Assembly: GCA_963765745.1 (NCBI GenBank)
Contig: CAVXXM010000004.1
Span: 243,201-307,200 of the forward strand
DNA length: 64,000 bases
Direction of reading: 5' to 3'
Source: JAHFPN01 sp963765745
GTDB lineage: Bacteria > Pseudomonadota > Alphaproteobacteria > Rhizobiales > Xanthobacteraceae
Shown here: one piece after another, positions 8,749 through 17,381 of the stretch
How positions within the stretch are numbered: position 1 is the first letter of the stretch
Layout: every line of letters begins with the position of its first letter
The notes under the pieces: generated by a model
What the model was told of the DNA's origin: nothing
The model's input: only the letters and a program-made list of their open reading frames with translations
Database searches by the model: none
Made by a program: the position numbers and the translations under genes

Positions 8749-8904
8749 GTTCAGAAGAATTCAAAACATTCCCGGGCGCATCCGATTGCGTTGCATTGCC
8801 CGGCCGCGCCCGATATATGCTGCCATGACGCACCTCAGTCCATCGCCGCATGGGTATCGGCCGGCGTCGAATGGCCAGGCCGCCCACGCAACGGAGCCAT
8901 GCCG

Positions 8905-9333
8905 ATGACGCGCATCGACCAGGATTACGACGACATTCCCGGCAGCTTCGTGTTCGACCAGGAGCGGTCGCGCAGGGGCTACGGCATCAACATGTTCTGC
9001 ATGTCGTTGATGAAGGACGAGAACCGCAAGGCCTTCAAGGCGAATGAGGCGGAGTATCTGAAGAAGTTTCCGCTCACGCCCGAGCAGACACAAGCCATCC
9101 TCAAGCGCGACTACAACCGGATGCTCGAGCTCGGCGGCAACATCTATTTCACCGCCAAGCTGGGCGCGACCGACGGCCACTCCTTCCAGCACTTGGCCGC
9201 GGTCATGACCGGATCGACGCAAGAAGACTACGCCAAGATGATGCTCGCCGGCGGCCGCTCGGTCGAAGGCAACCGCAGCAAGTCCGGCAAGCACGACCCG
9301 AAGTCCAAGGCGAAAGCCCGCAAGAAGAGATAG
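8905..9333 (+). CDS. ligA: Protocatechuate 4,5-dioxygenase alpha subunit
   Basis: The small subunit of the type II extradiol dioxygenase that opens protocatechuate between C4 and C5. The 142-residue protein is all-helical and matches LigA: DIPGSFVFDQERSRRGYGIN near the N-terminus, then LKRDYNRMLELGGNIYF and GATDGHSFQ segments that shape the active-site lid. The basic tail (KSKAKARKKR) is unusual in charge but not out of length. Two ATGs compete; 8905 is preferred because its GGAG site at 8893 has proper spacing, while 8899 is too close. The beta-subunit gene starts 9 bases after the stop. Confidence 0.92.
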   Translation: MTRIDQDYDDIPGSFVFDQERSRRGYGINMFCMSLMKDENRKAFKANEAEYLKKFPLTPEQTQAILKRDYNRMLELGGNIYFTAKLGATDGHSFQHLAAVMTGSTQEDYAKMMLAGGRSVEGNRSKSGKHDPKSKAKARKKR

Positions 9334-9342
9334 GATCGAAAC

Positions 9343-11178
9343 GTGGCCAGGATCATCGCAGGAGCGACCTCGTCGCACGTGCCGGCCATCGGCGCGGCGA
9401 TCGACAACAACAGGACGCATGAGCCTTATTGGCAGCGTGTGTTCTCGGGCTTCGATAAGACCAAGGAATGGTTCGCCAAGACCAAGCCCGACGTCGTCAT
9501 CGGCGTTTACAACGATCACGCCTCGGCCTTCTCGGTCGAGCTCGTGCCGACCTTCGCGCTCGGCTGCGCGTCCGAGTTTCCGCCGGCCGACGAAGGCTGG
9601 GGACCGCGCAAGGTGCCGGTGGTGCAAGGGCACCCCGATCTTGCTTCGCACATCGCGCAATCCGTCATCCTCGACGAGTTCGATCTCACCATCTGCAACA
9701 AGATGGAGGTCGATCACGGCCTCACCGTGCCGATGAACCTGATGATGGGCACCACGAACGGCGGCTGGCCGTGCCCGGTGATTCCGCTCGCGGTCAACGT
9801 CGTGCTCTATCCGCCTCCGACCGCGCACCGCTGCTTCATGCTCGGCAGGGCGATCCGCAGGGCGGTGGAATCCTATCCGAAGGACCTGCGCGTCGTGATC
9901 TTCGGTACTGGCGGCATGTCGCACCAGATTTCCGGTCCGCGCGCCGGCCTGATCAACACCAAATTCGACAAGGCCTTCCTCGACGACCTCGCGCGCGACC
10001 CCAAGCAGCTCACCAAGATCAAGCATGTCGATCTGATGCGTGAAGCCGGCCTCGAGGGCATCGAGCTGGTGATGTGGCTCGTCATGCGCGGCGCGCTCGA
10101 CGACAAGGTCAACGAGGTCTATCGCTTCTACACCGTGCCCGCCTCCAATACCGCGGTCGGCCACATCATCCTCGAGAACAAGCCCAAAGCGATCGAAGAA
10201 GAAGGCCAAAGGGAAGAGGAAATGAAGATCTGCGTCGCCGGTCAGGGGGCCTTCGGTCAGAAGCATCTCGACGCGTTGAAACGAATTCCCGGTGTGGAAG
10301 TCACGTCGCTGGTCGGCGGCAACCAGGACTCGACCGCGCAAGTCGCGAAGAAGTACGGCATTCCGCATTTCACCGGCGATCTTTCCGAGGGCATCAAGCG
10401 CGCCGACGCGGTGATCCTCACCACGCCGACCAAGATGCACTTCCGCCAGGGCGAGCAGGTGATGCGCGCCGGCAAGCACGTGCTGGTCGAAATCCCGGTG
10501 ACCGACAGCGTCGAGGACGCCGAAAACCTGGTGAAGATCGCCAAGGAAACCGGCGTCGTCGCCATGGGCGGCCATGTCCGCCGCTTCAACCCCAGCCACC
10601 AGTGGATCCACAAGCGGATCGTGAAGGGTGAGCTGAAAATCCAGCAGATGGACGTGCAGACCTATTTCTTCCGCCGCAAGAACATCAACGCGGCGGGCAA
10701 TGCGCGGAGCTGGACCGACCATCTTTTGTGGCATCACGCCGCCCACACCATCGATCTCTTTCAATACCAAGCCGGCGAGACGATTTCCGATTGCTACGCG
10801 GTGCAGGGCCCGATCCACCCGCAACTCGGAATCGCGTTGGACATGGGCATCGTCGCCAAGGTGCCGTCGGGTGCGATCCTCACGCTGTCGCTCTCGTTCA
10901 ACAACGACGGACCGCTCGGCTCGTTCTTCCGCTACATCTGCGACAACGGCACCTACAAGGCGTTCTACGACGATCTCACCGACGGCAAGGACAACAAGAT
11001 CGACGTGTCGAAGGTCGACGTATCGATGGACGGCATCGAGCTCGAGGATCGCGAGTTCATCGCCGCCATCAAGGAAAAGCGCGAGCCGAACGGCAGTCTT
11101 GCCCAGTTGCTTCCCTGCATGCGCGTGCTCGGCAAGCTCGAGCAGATCGTCGACCCGCAGCGCAAGGCGCACGCTTGA
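9343..11178 (+). CDS. ligB-ligC: Protocatechuate 4,5-dioxygenase beta subunit fused to CHMS dehydrogenase (LigB-LigC)
   Basis: One 611-residue frame encodes two consecutive pathway enzymes. Residues 1-280 are LigB, the Fe(II) subunit, with ligands at H12 (SSHVP), H59 (NDHAS) and an acidic residue near E241, plus base H194 (MSHQI). From M294 (MKICVAGQGAFG) the protein is LigC, an NADP-dependent GFO/IDH/MocA dehydrogenase that oxidises 4-carboxy-2-hydroxymuconate semialdehyde to 2-pyrone-4,6-dicarboxylate; it has a GxGxxG Rossmann motif and EIPV. The joint is a charged EEEGQREEE linker whose DNA (GGGAAGAGGAA before ATG at 10222) looks like a ribosome site for a separate ligC. The fusion may be real or may come from a lost base that erased the ligB stop. 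Confidence 0.85.
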   Translation: MARIIAGATSSHVPAIGAAIDNNRTHEPYWQRVFSGFDKTKEWFAKTKPDVVIGVYNDHASAFSVELVPTFALGCASEFPPADEGWGPRKVPVVQGHPDLASHIAQSVILDEFDLTICNKMEVDHGLTVPMNLMMGTTNGGWPCPVIPLAVNVVLYPPPTAHRCFMLGRAIRRAVESYPKDLRVVIFGTGGMSHQISGPRAGLINTKFDKAFLDDLARDPKQLTKIKHVDLMREAGLEGIELVMWLVMRGALDDKVNEVYRFYTVPASNTAVGHIILENKPKAIEEEGQREEEMKICVAGQGAFGQKHLDALKRIPGVEVTSLVGGNQDSTAQVAKKYGIPHFTGDLSEGIKRADAVILTTPTKMHFRQGEQVMRAGKHVLVEIPVTDSVEDAENLVKIAKETGVVAMGGHVRRFNPSHQWIHKRIVKGELKIQQMDVQTYFFRRKNINAAGNARSWTDHLLWHHAAHTIDLFQYQAGETISDCYAVQGPIHPQLGIALDMGIVAKVPSGAILTLSLSFNNDGPLGSFFRYICDNGTYKAFYDDLTDGKDNKIDVSKVDVSMDGIELEDREFIAAIKEKREPNGSLAQLLPCMRVLGKLEQIVDPQRKAHA

Positions 11179-11199
11179 CCATTTGATCGAATCCAGACC

Positions 11200-12382
11200 G
11201 TGAACGCATCCAGCGGGCCCGACCCGACCCGCACCATAATTTTCCTCGCCATCGCCTGCTTTGCCAGCGCCGCATCGTTGCGCGCCTGCGATCCGATCCT
11301 GCCCGAGATCGCGCGCAGCTTCGGCACCACGCCGGGCGCCGCCGCCTATATCGTCAGCTTCTTCGGCATCGCTTACGGCTTCGCGCAGTTCGGCTACGGC
11401 TTCGCCGGCGACCGCTTCGGAAAGCTGAGGGTCGTCATCACGGCGACTTTTCTTTCGGCCGTCACCGCCGCAATCTGTGCGCTCGCGAATTCTTTGAGCT
11501 TCCTGATCATCGCGCGGGCCGGCGCCGGAGTCACGGCCGCCGCGATCATTCCGCTCGCCATGGCCTGGATCGGCGACGCGGTGCCTTACGACCGCCGCCA
11601 GACGGTGCTCGCGCGCTTTCTGTTCGGTGCGATTCTCGGCATCACGTTGGGCCAATTCTTCGGCGGCGTGATCGCCCAGCATTTCGGATGGCGCTGGGTG
11701 TTCGCGATGCTGGCCGCGATCTTCTTCGTGGCCGGCTGCGCGCTCGCTTATGAGAGCGCTGACCGCGGGCGACCGCGGCGAAGCCGACGCGCCGCCTTCC
11801 GAGTCCGGATCGCGCGCGATGGCCTCGATGCTGCGCCGGCCCTGGGTCGTGACGGTGCTGGTGACCGTGTTCCTCGAAGGCGCCGTGTTCCTTGCGGCGA
11901 TCACCTTCGTCGGCTCGGACCTGTGGGCTCGTTTCGGCCTTGGCTTCGACGCCATCGGTTTGATCGTCGCCGGCTACGGGGTCGGCGGCTTGCTCTATGT
12001 CGCGGCGGCGTCCGCGCTCGTGCGCCGGCTCGGCGAGGGCGGTTTGGTGATCGGCGGGGGCGTGGTGATGGCGCTCGCCATGGTCACGATCGCAGTTGCG
12101 CCCTCTGCGCTAATTGTCGCGCCTGCCATGGTCGCGACCGGCTTCGGCTACTACATGTTCCACAATACCTTGCAGGTGAACGCGACCCAGATGGCGCCCG
12201 AGGCGCGCGGGATCGCACTGGGCCTGTTCGCAAGCTGCATGTTTCTCGGGCAGGCGATCGGTGTCGCGGTTGCAGCGCCGTTTTTCGACAACACTGGCGG
12301 CCCGCCCATATTCCTTGCCGCCGCTCTCTTTCTTGTGATTCTAGCGTTCGTTTACCGCGCTCAGGCCCGGCGCCACGCCTAG
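11200..12382 (+). CDS. MFS transporter (one frameshift)
   Basis: A major facilitator permease of about 394 residues with 12 predicted helices. The first half (11200 to about 11750) has the ACDPILPEIARSFG opening seen in aromatic/drug MFS carriers and GDRFGKLR in the loop 2-3 position. The second half (about 11755-12382) is in another frame and ends with FDNTGGPPIF and a last helix. The two halves join naturally around 11745-11760, so a single indel explains the break. A GTG at 11200, 22 bases after the LigB-LigC stop, is the likely start. Following the lig genes, it may import protocatechuate or a related aromatic acid; that is inference. Confidence 0.8.
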
Positions 12383-12547
12383 GATACTGATACCGCATTG
12401 CAAAAATTTATAGGCGGGGGCTTGCCCCGATGGCTGGCGAATTTGCTAGAGTGCCTGCGAGTACGCGGGTGAACGCGGACCAAACAAACCACGCGGCGTT
12501 AGACCGCGTTCCCCATCGTCCACGATGGTTTCCCTAGGGAGGAATAC

Positions 12548-13692
12548 ATGCCGAAGAAGAATGGCGCACCCGTATCGGGCCGCCGCAACTTTCTGAAGAC
12601 TGCCGGTCTTGCGGGCGCTGCTGCAGCGGCGACCATCGCAATGCCGCAGATTTCGCGCGCGCAGACCGTCGACGCTGAAGATGCAGACCTCGTGGCCTGC
12701 CAACGACATCTTCAACGAGATGGCGCCAGCAATACGTCGAGCGCGTCAACGAGATGGCCGGCGGCCGGCTGAGGATCGACCTACCTCATCGGCGGCGCGG
12801 TGGTGCATCCGTTCCAGGTGCTCGACGGCGTGCACGGCGGCCAGATCGACGCCGCGCATACCGTGACCGTCTACTGGTACGGCAAGCACAAGGCCGCCTC
12901 GCTGTTCGGCACCGGCCCGGTGTTCGGCTTCAACGCCAACGAAGGTCTCGGCTGGATTCACAACGGCGGCGGCAACGAGCTCTTCGAAGAGCTGCAGACC
13001 CAGATCATGAAGCTCAACGTCAAGAGCTTCTTCGTCATGCCGATGCCGACCCAGCCGCTCGGCTGGTTCAAGAAGCCGATCACCAGCGCCGAACGACCTC
13101 AAGGGCCTCAAGTACCGCACCGTCGGTCTCGCGGCCGACCTGTTCCAGGCCATGGGCGCCTCGGTCGCGCAGCTTCCGGGCGGCGAAATCGTGCCGGCCA
13201 TGGAACGCGGCGTGATCGACGCGTTCGAGTTCAACAACCCGACCTCGGACCGCCGCTTCGGCGCCCAGAACGTGGCCAAGAACTACATGCTCGGCAGCCA
13301 CCATCAGGCGACCGAGTACTTCGAGATCATGTTCAACCGCACGAAGTTCAACGCGCTTCCCAAGGAGCAACAGGCGATCCTGCAATACGCCGCCGAGGCC
13401 GCGTCTTCCGCCAACGAGTGGAAGGCGATGGACCAATACTCGAAGGACCTGCAGTTGACTTGATCACCATGGAAAAGGTCAACGTCCTTCGCACGCCGCA
13501 GAGCGTGTTCGACGCTCAGATCAAGGCCTGGGACGGCCTCATCGCGGACGCTCGGCAAAGGATCCCTTCATGAAGAAGGTGATGGACTCGCAGAAGGCGT
13601 GGGTCAGGCGGGTCGTGTTCTACAACATGCTGAACGCGACCGACTACAAGGGCGCCTTCAACCATCACTTCCCGGGCGTCCTGAAGACCTGA
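12548..13692 (+). pseudogene. dctP: TRAP transporter substrate-binding protein DctP (multiple frameshifts)
   Basis: A periplasmic binding protein for a TRAP importer, recognisable throughout but split over three frames. A Tat-type leader (RRNFLKTAGLAGAAA, then ISRAQ) is followed by LKMQTSWPANDIFNEM, GGAVVHPFQVLDGV, the GWFKKPI block typical of alpha-keto-acid/TakP-like receptors, LKGLKYRTVGLAAD, PAMERGVIDAFEFNNP and a C-terminal FFYNML-like segment. The frame breaks near 12671, 12725, 12781, 13092, 13455 and 13560; the first four each look like one extra base and the last like one missing base. A strong ribosome site (GGGAGGAATAC) precedes the ATG. It would be about 375 residues intact. Sequence error is more likely than decay, since the residues between breaks stay conserved. 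Confidence 0.8.
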
Positions 13693-13731
13693 TCGGGTTC
13701 TGCGGCACGCTGGTGCCGATCGCAATCGGGA

Positions 13732-13757
13732 AGGGCGGCGCAAAATCGCGCCGCCCT
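13732..13757 (+). promoter_or_regulatory. Stem-loop between dctP and dctQ
   Basis: A perfect 10-bp stem (AGGGCGGCGC / GCGCCGCCCT) with a 6-base loop lies 40 bases after the dctP stop. No T-run follows, so it is better read as an mRNA-stabilising or partial attenuation structure that favours binding-protein mRNA over permease mRNA than as a full terminator. Confidence 0.5.
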
Positions 13758-13821
13758 ACCCACTGTTAGGGGCGAATTGTCGGGGGCGCGCATGCGGGAA
13801 TATTCAGCGGAGCGGTCAGCC

Positions 13822-14435
13822 ATGACCCGCTTCCTTGCACTTCATCGACTCGCTGAGCACCTGGGTCGGCAAGGCCTTCGCGTGGCTCATCCTCGTTCTG
13901 ACGCTCGGCATCAGTTACGAGGTCTTCGTGCGCTATGTGTTGCGCGCGCCGACCACCTGGGCTTTCGACTTCAGCTACATCAATTACGGCGCGCTGTTCC
14001 TGATGGCCGGCGCCTATACGCTTTCGCGCAACGGCCACGTGCGCGCCGACGTCGTCTACCGCCTCTGGTCGCCGCGGACGCAGGCGAGCATGGATCTCGT
14101 GCTCTACGTCATCTTCTTTCTTCCGGCGGTGGCGGCTTGGATGTATGCCGGCTACGCCCTACGCGATGCAGTCGATCGGATTCCGCGAGGTGAGCATCTT
14201 CAGTCCCGCCGGCGTCCCGGTATTTCCGCTCAAGACGCTGATTCCGGTGGCCGGCTTGTTCCTGCTCATCCAGGGGATCGCCGAAATCATCCGTTGCGTC
14301 CTCTGCATCCGGCTCGGCCATTGGCCGCAGCGGCTGCACGACGTCGAGGAAACGGAAAGCATAATCCTGCAAGAGCAGAAACTTCACGGTGACGCAGGCC
14401 AAGCCTGCGCACGAGCGGGTCAGAAGGGAGCTTGA
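13822..14435 (+). CDS. dctQ: TRAP transporter small permease DctQ (frameshifted)
   Basis: The four-helix small membrane subunit of the TRAP system. The first part (from about 13835) reads WVGKAFAWLILVLTLGISYE, VRYVLRAPTTWAFD, and GAYTLSRNGHVRADVV, all hallmark DctQ features. The C-terminal part (FREVSIFSPAGVPVFPLK, then a last helix GLFLLIQGIAEIIR) continues in another frame from about 14155 to the TGA at 14435. The ATG at 13822 gives MTRFL and needs one base removed near 13835 to enter the main frame; otherwise a TTG at 13835 is the start. DctM begins 2 bases after the stop. Two small indels therefore break a gene that is otherwise complete. Confidence 0.8.
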
Positions 14436-14437
14436 GC

Positions 14438-15789
14438 ATGACTGACCCGCAAGTCGGCATGTTGATGCTGGGATTGTTCATCTTCATCATCATGCTGGGG
14501 TTCCCGATCGCCTTCACGCTGATCGCGATGGGCGTCGGCTTCGGCTTCTACGCCTATTTCACGCCCGGCCAGGACATCATTCAGAACCGCGTCTTCACGC
14601 TGCTGGTGCAAAAGACGTTCGAGGTGGCGTCGAGCGACGTGCTGGTGGCGGTGCCCTTGTTCTTGTTCATGGGCTACCTGGTCGAGCGCGCGAACATTCT
14701 CGATCGCCTGTTCCATTCGCTGCAGCTATCGATGAAAAACGTCCCCGGCGCGCTTGCCGTGGCGACGCTGGTCACCTGCGCGATGTTCGCGACCGCCACC
14801 GGCATCGTCGGCGCGGTGGTGACCCTGATGGGGCTGCTCGCGTTCCCGGCCATGCTCCGCGCAGGATACGACGTGAAACTCTCGGCCGGTGTAGTATGCG
14901 CGGGCGGCTGTCTCGGCATCCTGATCCCGCCCAGCATCCTGCTCATCGTCTATGCCGCGACCGCCGGCGTCTCCGCGGTGAAGCTCTATGCAGCGGCCTT
15001 CTTGCCCGGCTTTCTGCTTACCGCGCTCTATATCGGCTACGTGATCATCCGGGCGATGATCAACCCGAAGCTCGCGCCGAAACTGCCGAAGGAGCAGACC
15101 GACATTCCGTTCGGCCAGGTGCTGTGGGCGCTCGCGACCTCGTTTCTTCCGCTCGCGCTGCTCATCGTTTGCGTGCTCGGCGCGATCCTGTTCGGGCTGG
15201 CGACGCCGTCGGAGGCCGCCGGCGTCGGTGCGCTGGGAGGCATCGTACTCGCCGCAGCTTATGGCGCGCTCAATTTCACGATGCTGCGCGATTCCGTGTA
15301 CCTGACCGCGCGCGCGACCGCGATGGTCTGCTACCTGTTCGTCGGCTCCTGGACCTTTTCATCTGTGTTTGCCTATCTCGGCGGGCAGTCGGTGGTCGAG
15401 CAATTCTTTCTCGGGTTGAACTTGTCGACGACTGGCTTCCTTGCTGCTCACCCAGGTCATCATCTTCCTGCTCGGCTGGCCGCTGGAATGGACCGAGATC
15501 ATCATCATCTTCGTTCCGATCTTCCTGCCGCTGCTGCGACGAGTTCAAAGTCGACCCGATCTTCTTCGGCATTCTGGTCGCGCTCAACACGCAGACCGCG
15601 TTCAACACGCCGCCGGTGGCCATGGCCGCGTTCTACCTGAAGGGCGTCGCCCCGCCGTGGGTGAAGCTCACCGATATTTTCAGCGGCGCGCTGCCGTTCG
15701 TGTTCATGGTGTTCCTGACCATGATCCTGGTCTACATATTCCCGGGAATCGCGCTGTGGCTGCCTGACTATCTCTACACCGCGCGTTGA
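14438..15789 (+). CDS. dctM: TRAP transporter large permease DctM (frameshifted)
   Basis: The large membrane subunit that moves the substrate with sodium. It is about 450 residues long with roughly 12 helices. Signature stretches include PLFLFMGYLVERANI, AMFATATGIVGAVV, GGCLGILIPPSILLIVY and, at the end, FNTPPVAMAAFYLKGVAPP. The frame breaks near 15440 and again near 15535, each explained by one base; the C-terminal part (FKVDPIFFGILVALNTQ to stop) is intact in its frame. The ATG at 14438 is preferred over a TTG at 14432. With dctP and dctQ it forms one import operon followed by an amidase gene. Confidence 0.85.
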
Positions 15790-15799
15790 GCGGTATCGC

Positions 15800-17200
15800 A
15801 TGAGCCTGGGCGCGCTCAGCATCACCGAGGCGGCGGCGCACATTCGCGAAGGCCGCATCACGAGCGCCGAGCTCGTCAGCGACTGCCTCAAGCGCGTCGA
15901 TGAGGTCGATGCCGAGGTCCAGGCTTGGACCTTCCTCGATCGCGACCACGCGATGCGGCAAGCCGAGGCGCTCGACGACCATCGCAAGGCGGGCAAGGCG
16001 CTCGGCCCGCTGCACGGCGTTCCGGTCGGCATCAAGGACATTTTCGACACCGGCGACATGCCGACCGAGTTCGGCTCGAAGCTGTGGGCCGGCCGCACGC
16101 CGCGCAGCGACGCCTACGCGGTCGCGCGATTGCGCGGCGCCGGCGCGGTGATCATGGGCAAGACCGTGACCACCGAATACGCCTATTTCCATCCCGGCAA
16201 GACGCGGAACCCGCACGACAAGGAACGTACCCCCGGCGGCTCCTCGAGCGGCTCGGCGGCGGCGGTCGCGTCCTTCATGGTGCCGGGCGCCATCGGCAGC
16301 CAGACCAACGGCTCGGTGATCCGCCCCGCGGCCTTCTGCGGCGTCGTCGGCTTCAAGCCGAGCCACGGGCTCATCCCGCGCACCGGCGCGCTGCTCTTGT
16401 CGCGCACGCTCGACCATGTCGGCGTGTTCGCCCGCTCGGTCGAGGACGCCGCGCTCTTGGCCGAGAACATGGCCGGCTTCGACGAGGAAGACGCCGACAC
16501 CAGGCCGCTGGCCCGCCCGCCGTTCTCCTCCGTCGCCGCGAGCGAGCCGCCCTTGCCGCCGCGCTATGCCTTCGTGCGCGGGCCCGCATGGAAATTCGCC
16601 GAGCCGGTGACCCGCGAGGCGTTCGCCCAGCTCGTTCAGACGCTCGGCGAACAGGTCCAGGAAGTCGAGATCGGCGAGAGCTTCGAGCGCGCCATCGATC
16701 TGCACAAGACCGTGATGGAAGTGGAGATGGCGCACAATCTGCGCCGCGACTACGAGAAGGGCGGGGACCAGCTCAGCCCGGTGCTGCGCGAGCTGATCGA
16801 GCGCGGCCGGGGCAAGATGGCGGTCGACTACACCGCGGCCGTGGCCGCGATCGGCCCGTTCAATGCCGGGCTCGACGAGTTGTTCAACGAATACGATGCG
16901 ATCCTCACGCCGGCCGCGCCGGGCGAAGCGCCTCGCGGGCTCGACGCCACCGGCAACCCGATTTTTTGCACGCTGTGGACCTATCTCGGCACGCCGGCGA
17001 TCACGCTGCCGCTGCTGCAATCGGAGGCCGGCCTGCCGCTGGGCGTGCAGCTTGTCGGCCGGCGCGGCGGCGACGCCCGCCTCTTGCGCACGGCGCGTTC
17101 CCTGGTCAAGACTATCGGAAGCGGAAAGCGCAGCGGCCGGAAGAATGCCGCTGCCGGCGAGGCTACAGCCCAGAGCGGCAAGAAGAGGAAAGCGTCATGA
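15800..17200 (+). CDS. Amidase (amidase signature family)
   Basis: A 466-residue amidase-signature hydrolase that cleaves a carboxamide to acid and ammonia. The Ser-cisSer-Lys triad is visible: K79 in VGIKDIFD, a serine within GGSSSGSA (148-152), and the nucleophile S172 in TNGSVIRPA. The protein lacks the glutamine-site features that would assign it to GatA, and no gatB or gatC is nearby, so it is a catabolic amidase. It starts 10 bases after dctM and overlaps the next small gene by ATGA. Context suggests that the TRAP system imports an amide, or the acid it yields. The Lys/Arg-rich tail is an oddity. Confidence 0.88.
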   Translation: MSLGALSITEAAAHIREGRITSAELVSDCLKRVDEVDAEVQAWTFLDRDHAMRQAEALDDHRKAGKALGPLHGVPVGIKDIFDTGDMPTEFGSKLWAGRTPRSDAYAVARLRGAGAVIMGKTVTTEYAYFHPGKTRNPHDKERTPGGSSSGSAAAVASFMVPGAIGSQTNGSVIRPAAFCGVVGFKPSHGLIPRTGALLLSRTLDHVGVFARSVEDAALLAENMAGFDEEDADTRPLARPPFSSVAASEPPLPPRYAFVRGPAWKFAEPVTREAFAQLVQTLGEQVQEVEIGESFERAIDLHKTVMEVEMAHNLRRDYEKGGDQLSPVLRELIERGRGKMAVDYTAAVAAIGPFNAGLDELFNEYDAILTPAAPGEAPRGLDATGNPIFCTLWTYLGTPAITLPLLQSEAGLPLGVQLVGRRGGDARLLRTARSLVKTIGSGKRSGRKNAAAGEATAQSGKKRKAS

Positions 17201-17373
17201 TCTTCATCACCGGCCTCATCGGCATCGTCGGGCTCGGCCTGTTCCTCGGCATCATGCTCTGGTGGGTCAAGGCGCTGCCGCTGATCATCATCGTGGTCCT
17301 CGTCTTCGCGCTGCTGCTCTACGACTGGGTCCAGACGCTCCGCTTCGGCCAGAGCGCTATCGGCCGCCGCTGA
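17197..17373 (+). CDS. Small membrane protein, 58 residues
   Basis: A 58-residue protein whose ATG overlaps the amidase stop (ATGA), so it is translationally coupled. It consists almost wholly of two hydrophobic segments (about residues 2-24 and 27-43) split by a short KALP turn, then a basic tail (RFGQSAIGRR). No family is recognised. The coupling to the amidase and TRAP genes suggests it belongs to that operon, perhaps as a membrane accessory, but nothing in the sequence shows a function. Confidence 0.65.
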   Translation: MIFITGLIGIVGLGLFLGIMLWWVKALPLIIIVVLVFALLLYDWVQTLRFGQSAIGRR

Positions 17374-17381
17374 CGCGCGCT

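Noticed and set aside
8761..11955. A 1064-codon open frame on the minus strand opposite ligA and ligB-ligC
   Set aside because: It lacks domain-like sequence, is very rich in Arg, Ala, Gly, His and Asp, and lies antisense to clearly conserved enzymes. It follows from the G+C-rich codon bias.
12410..12452. Possible terminator hairpin and sigma-70 promoter before dctP
   Set aside because: The GGGGGCTTGCCCC stem is short, and the TTGCCC / TAGAGT boxes have poor spacing, so neither is listed as a feature.
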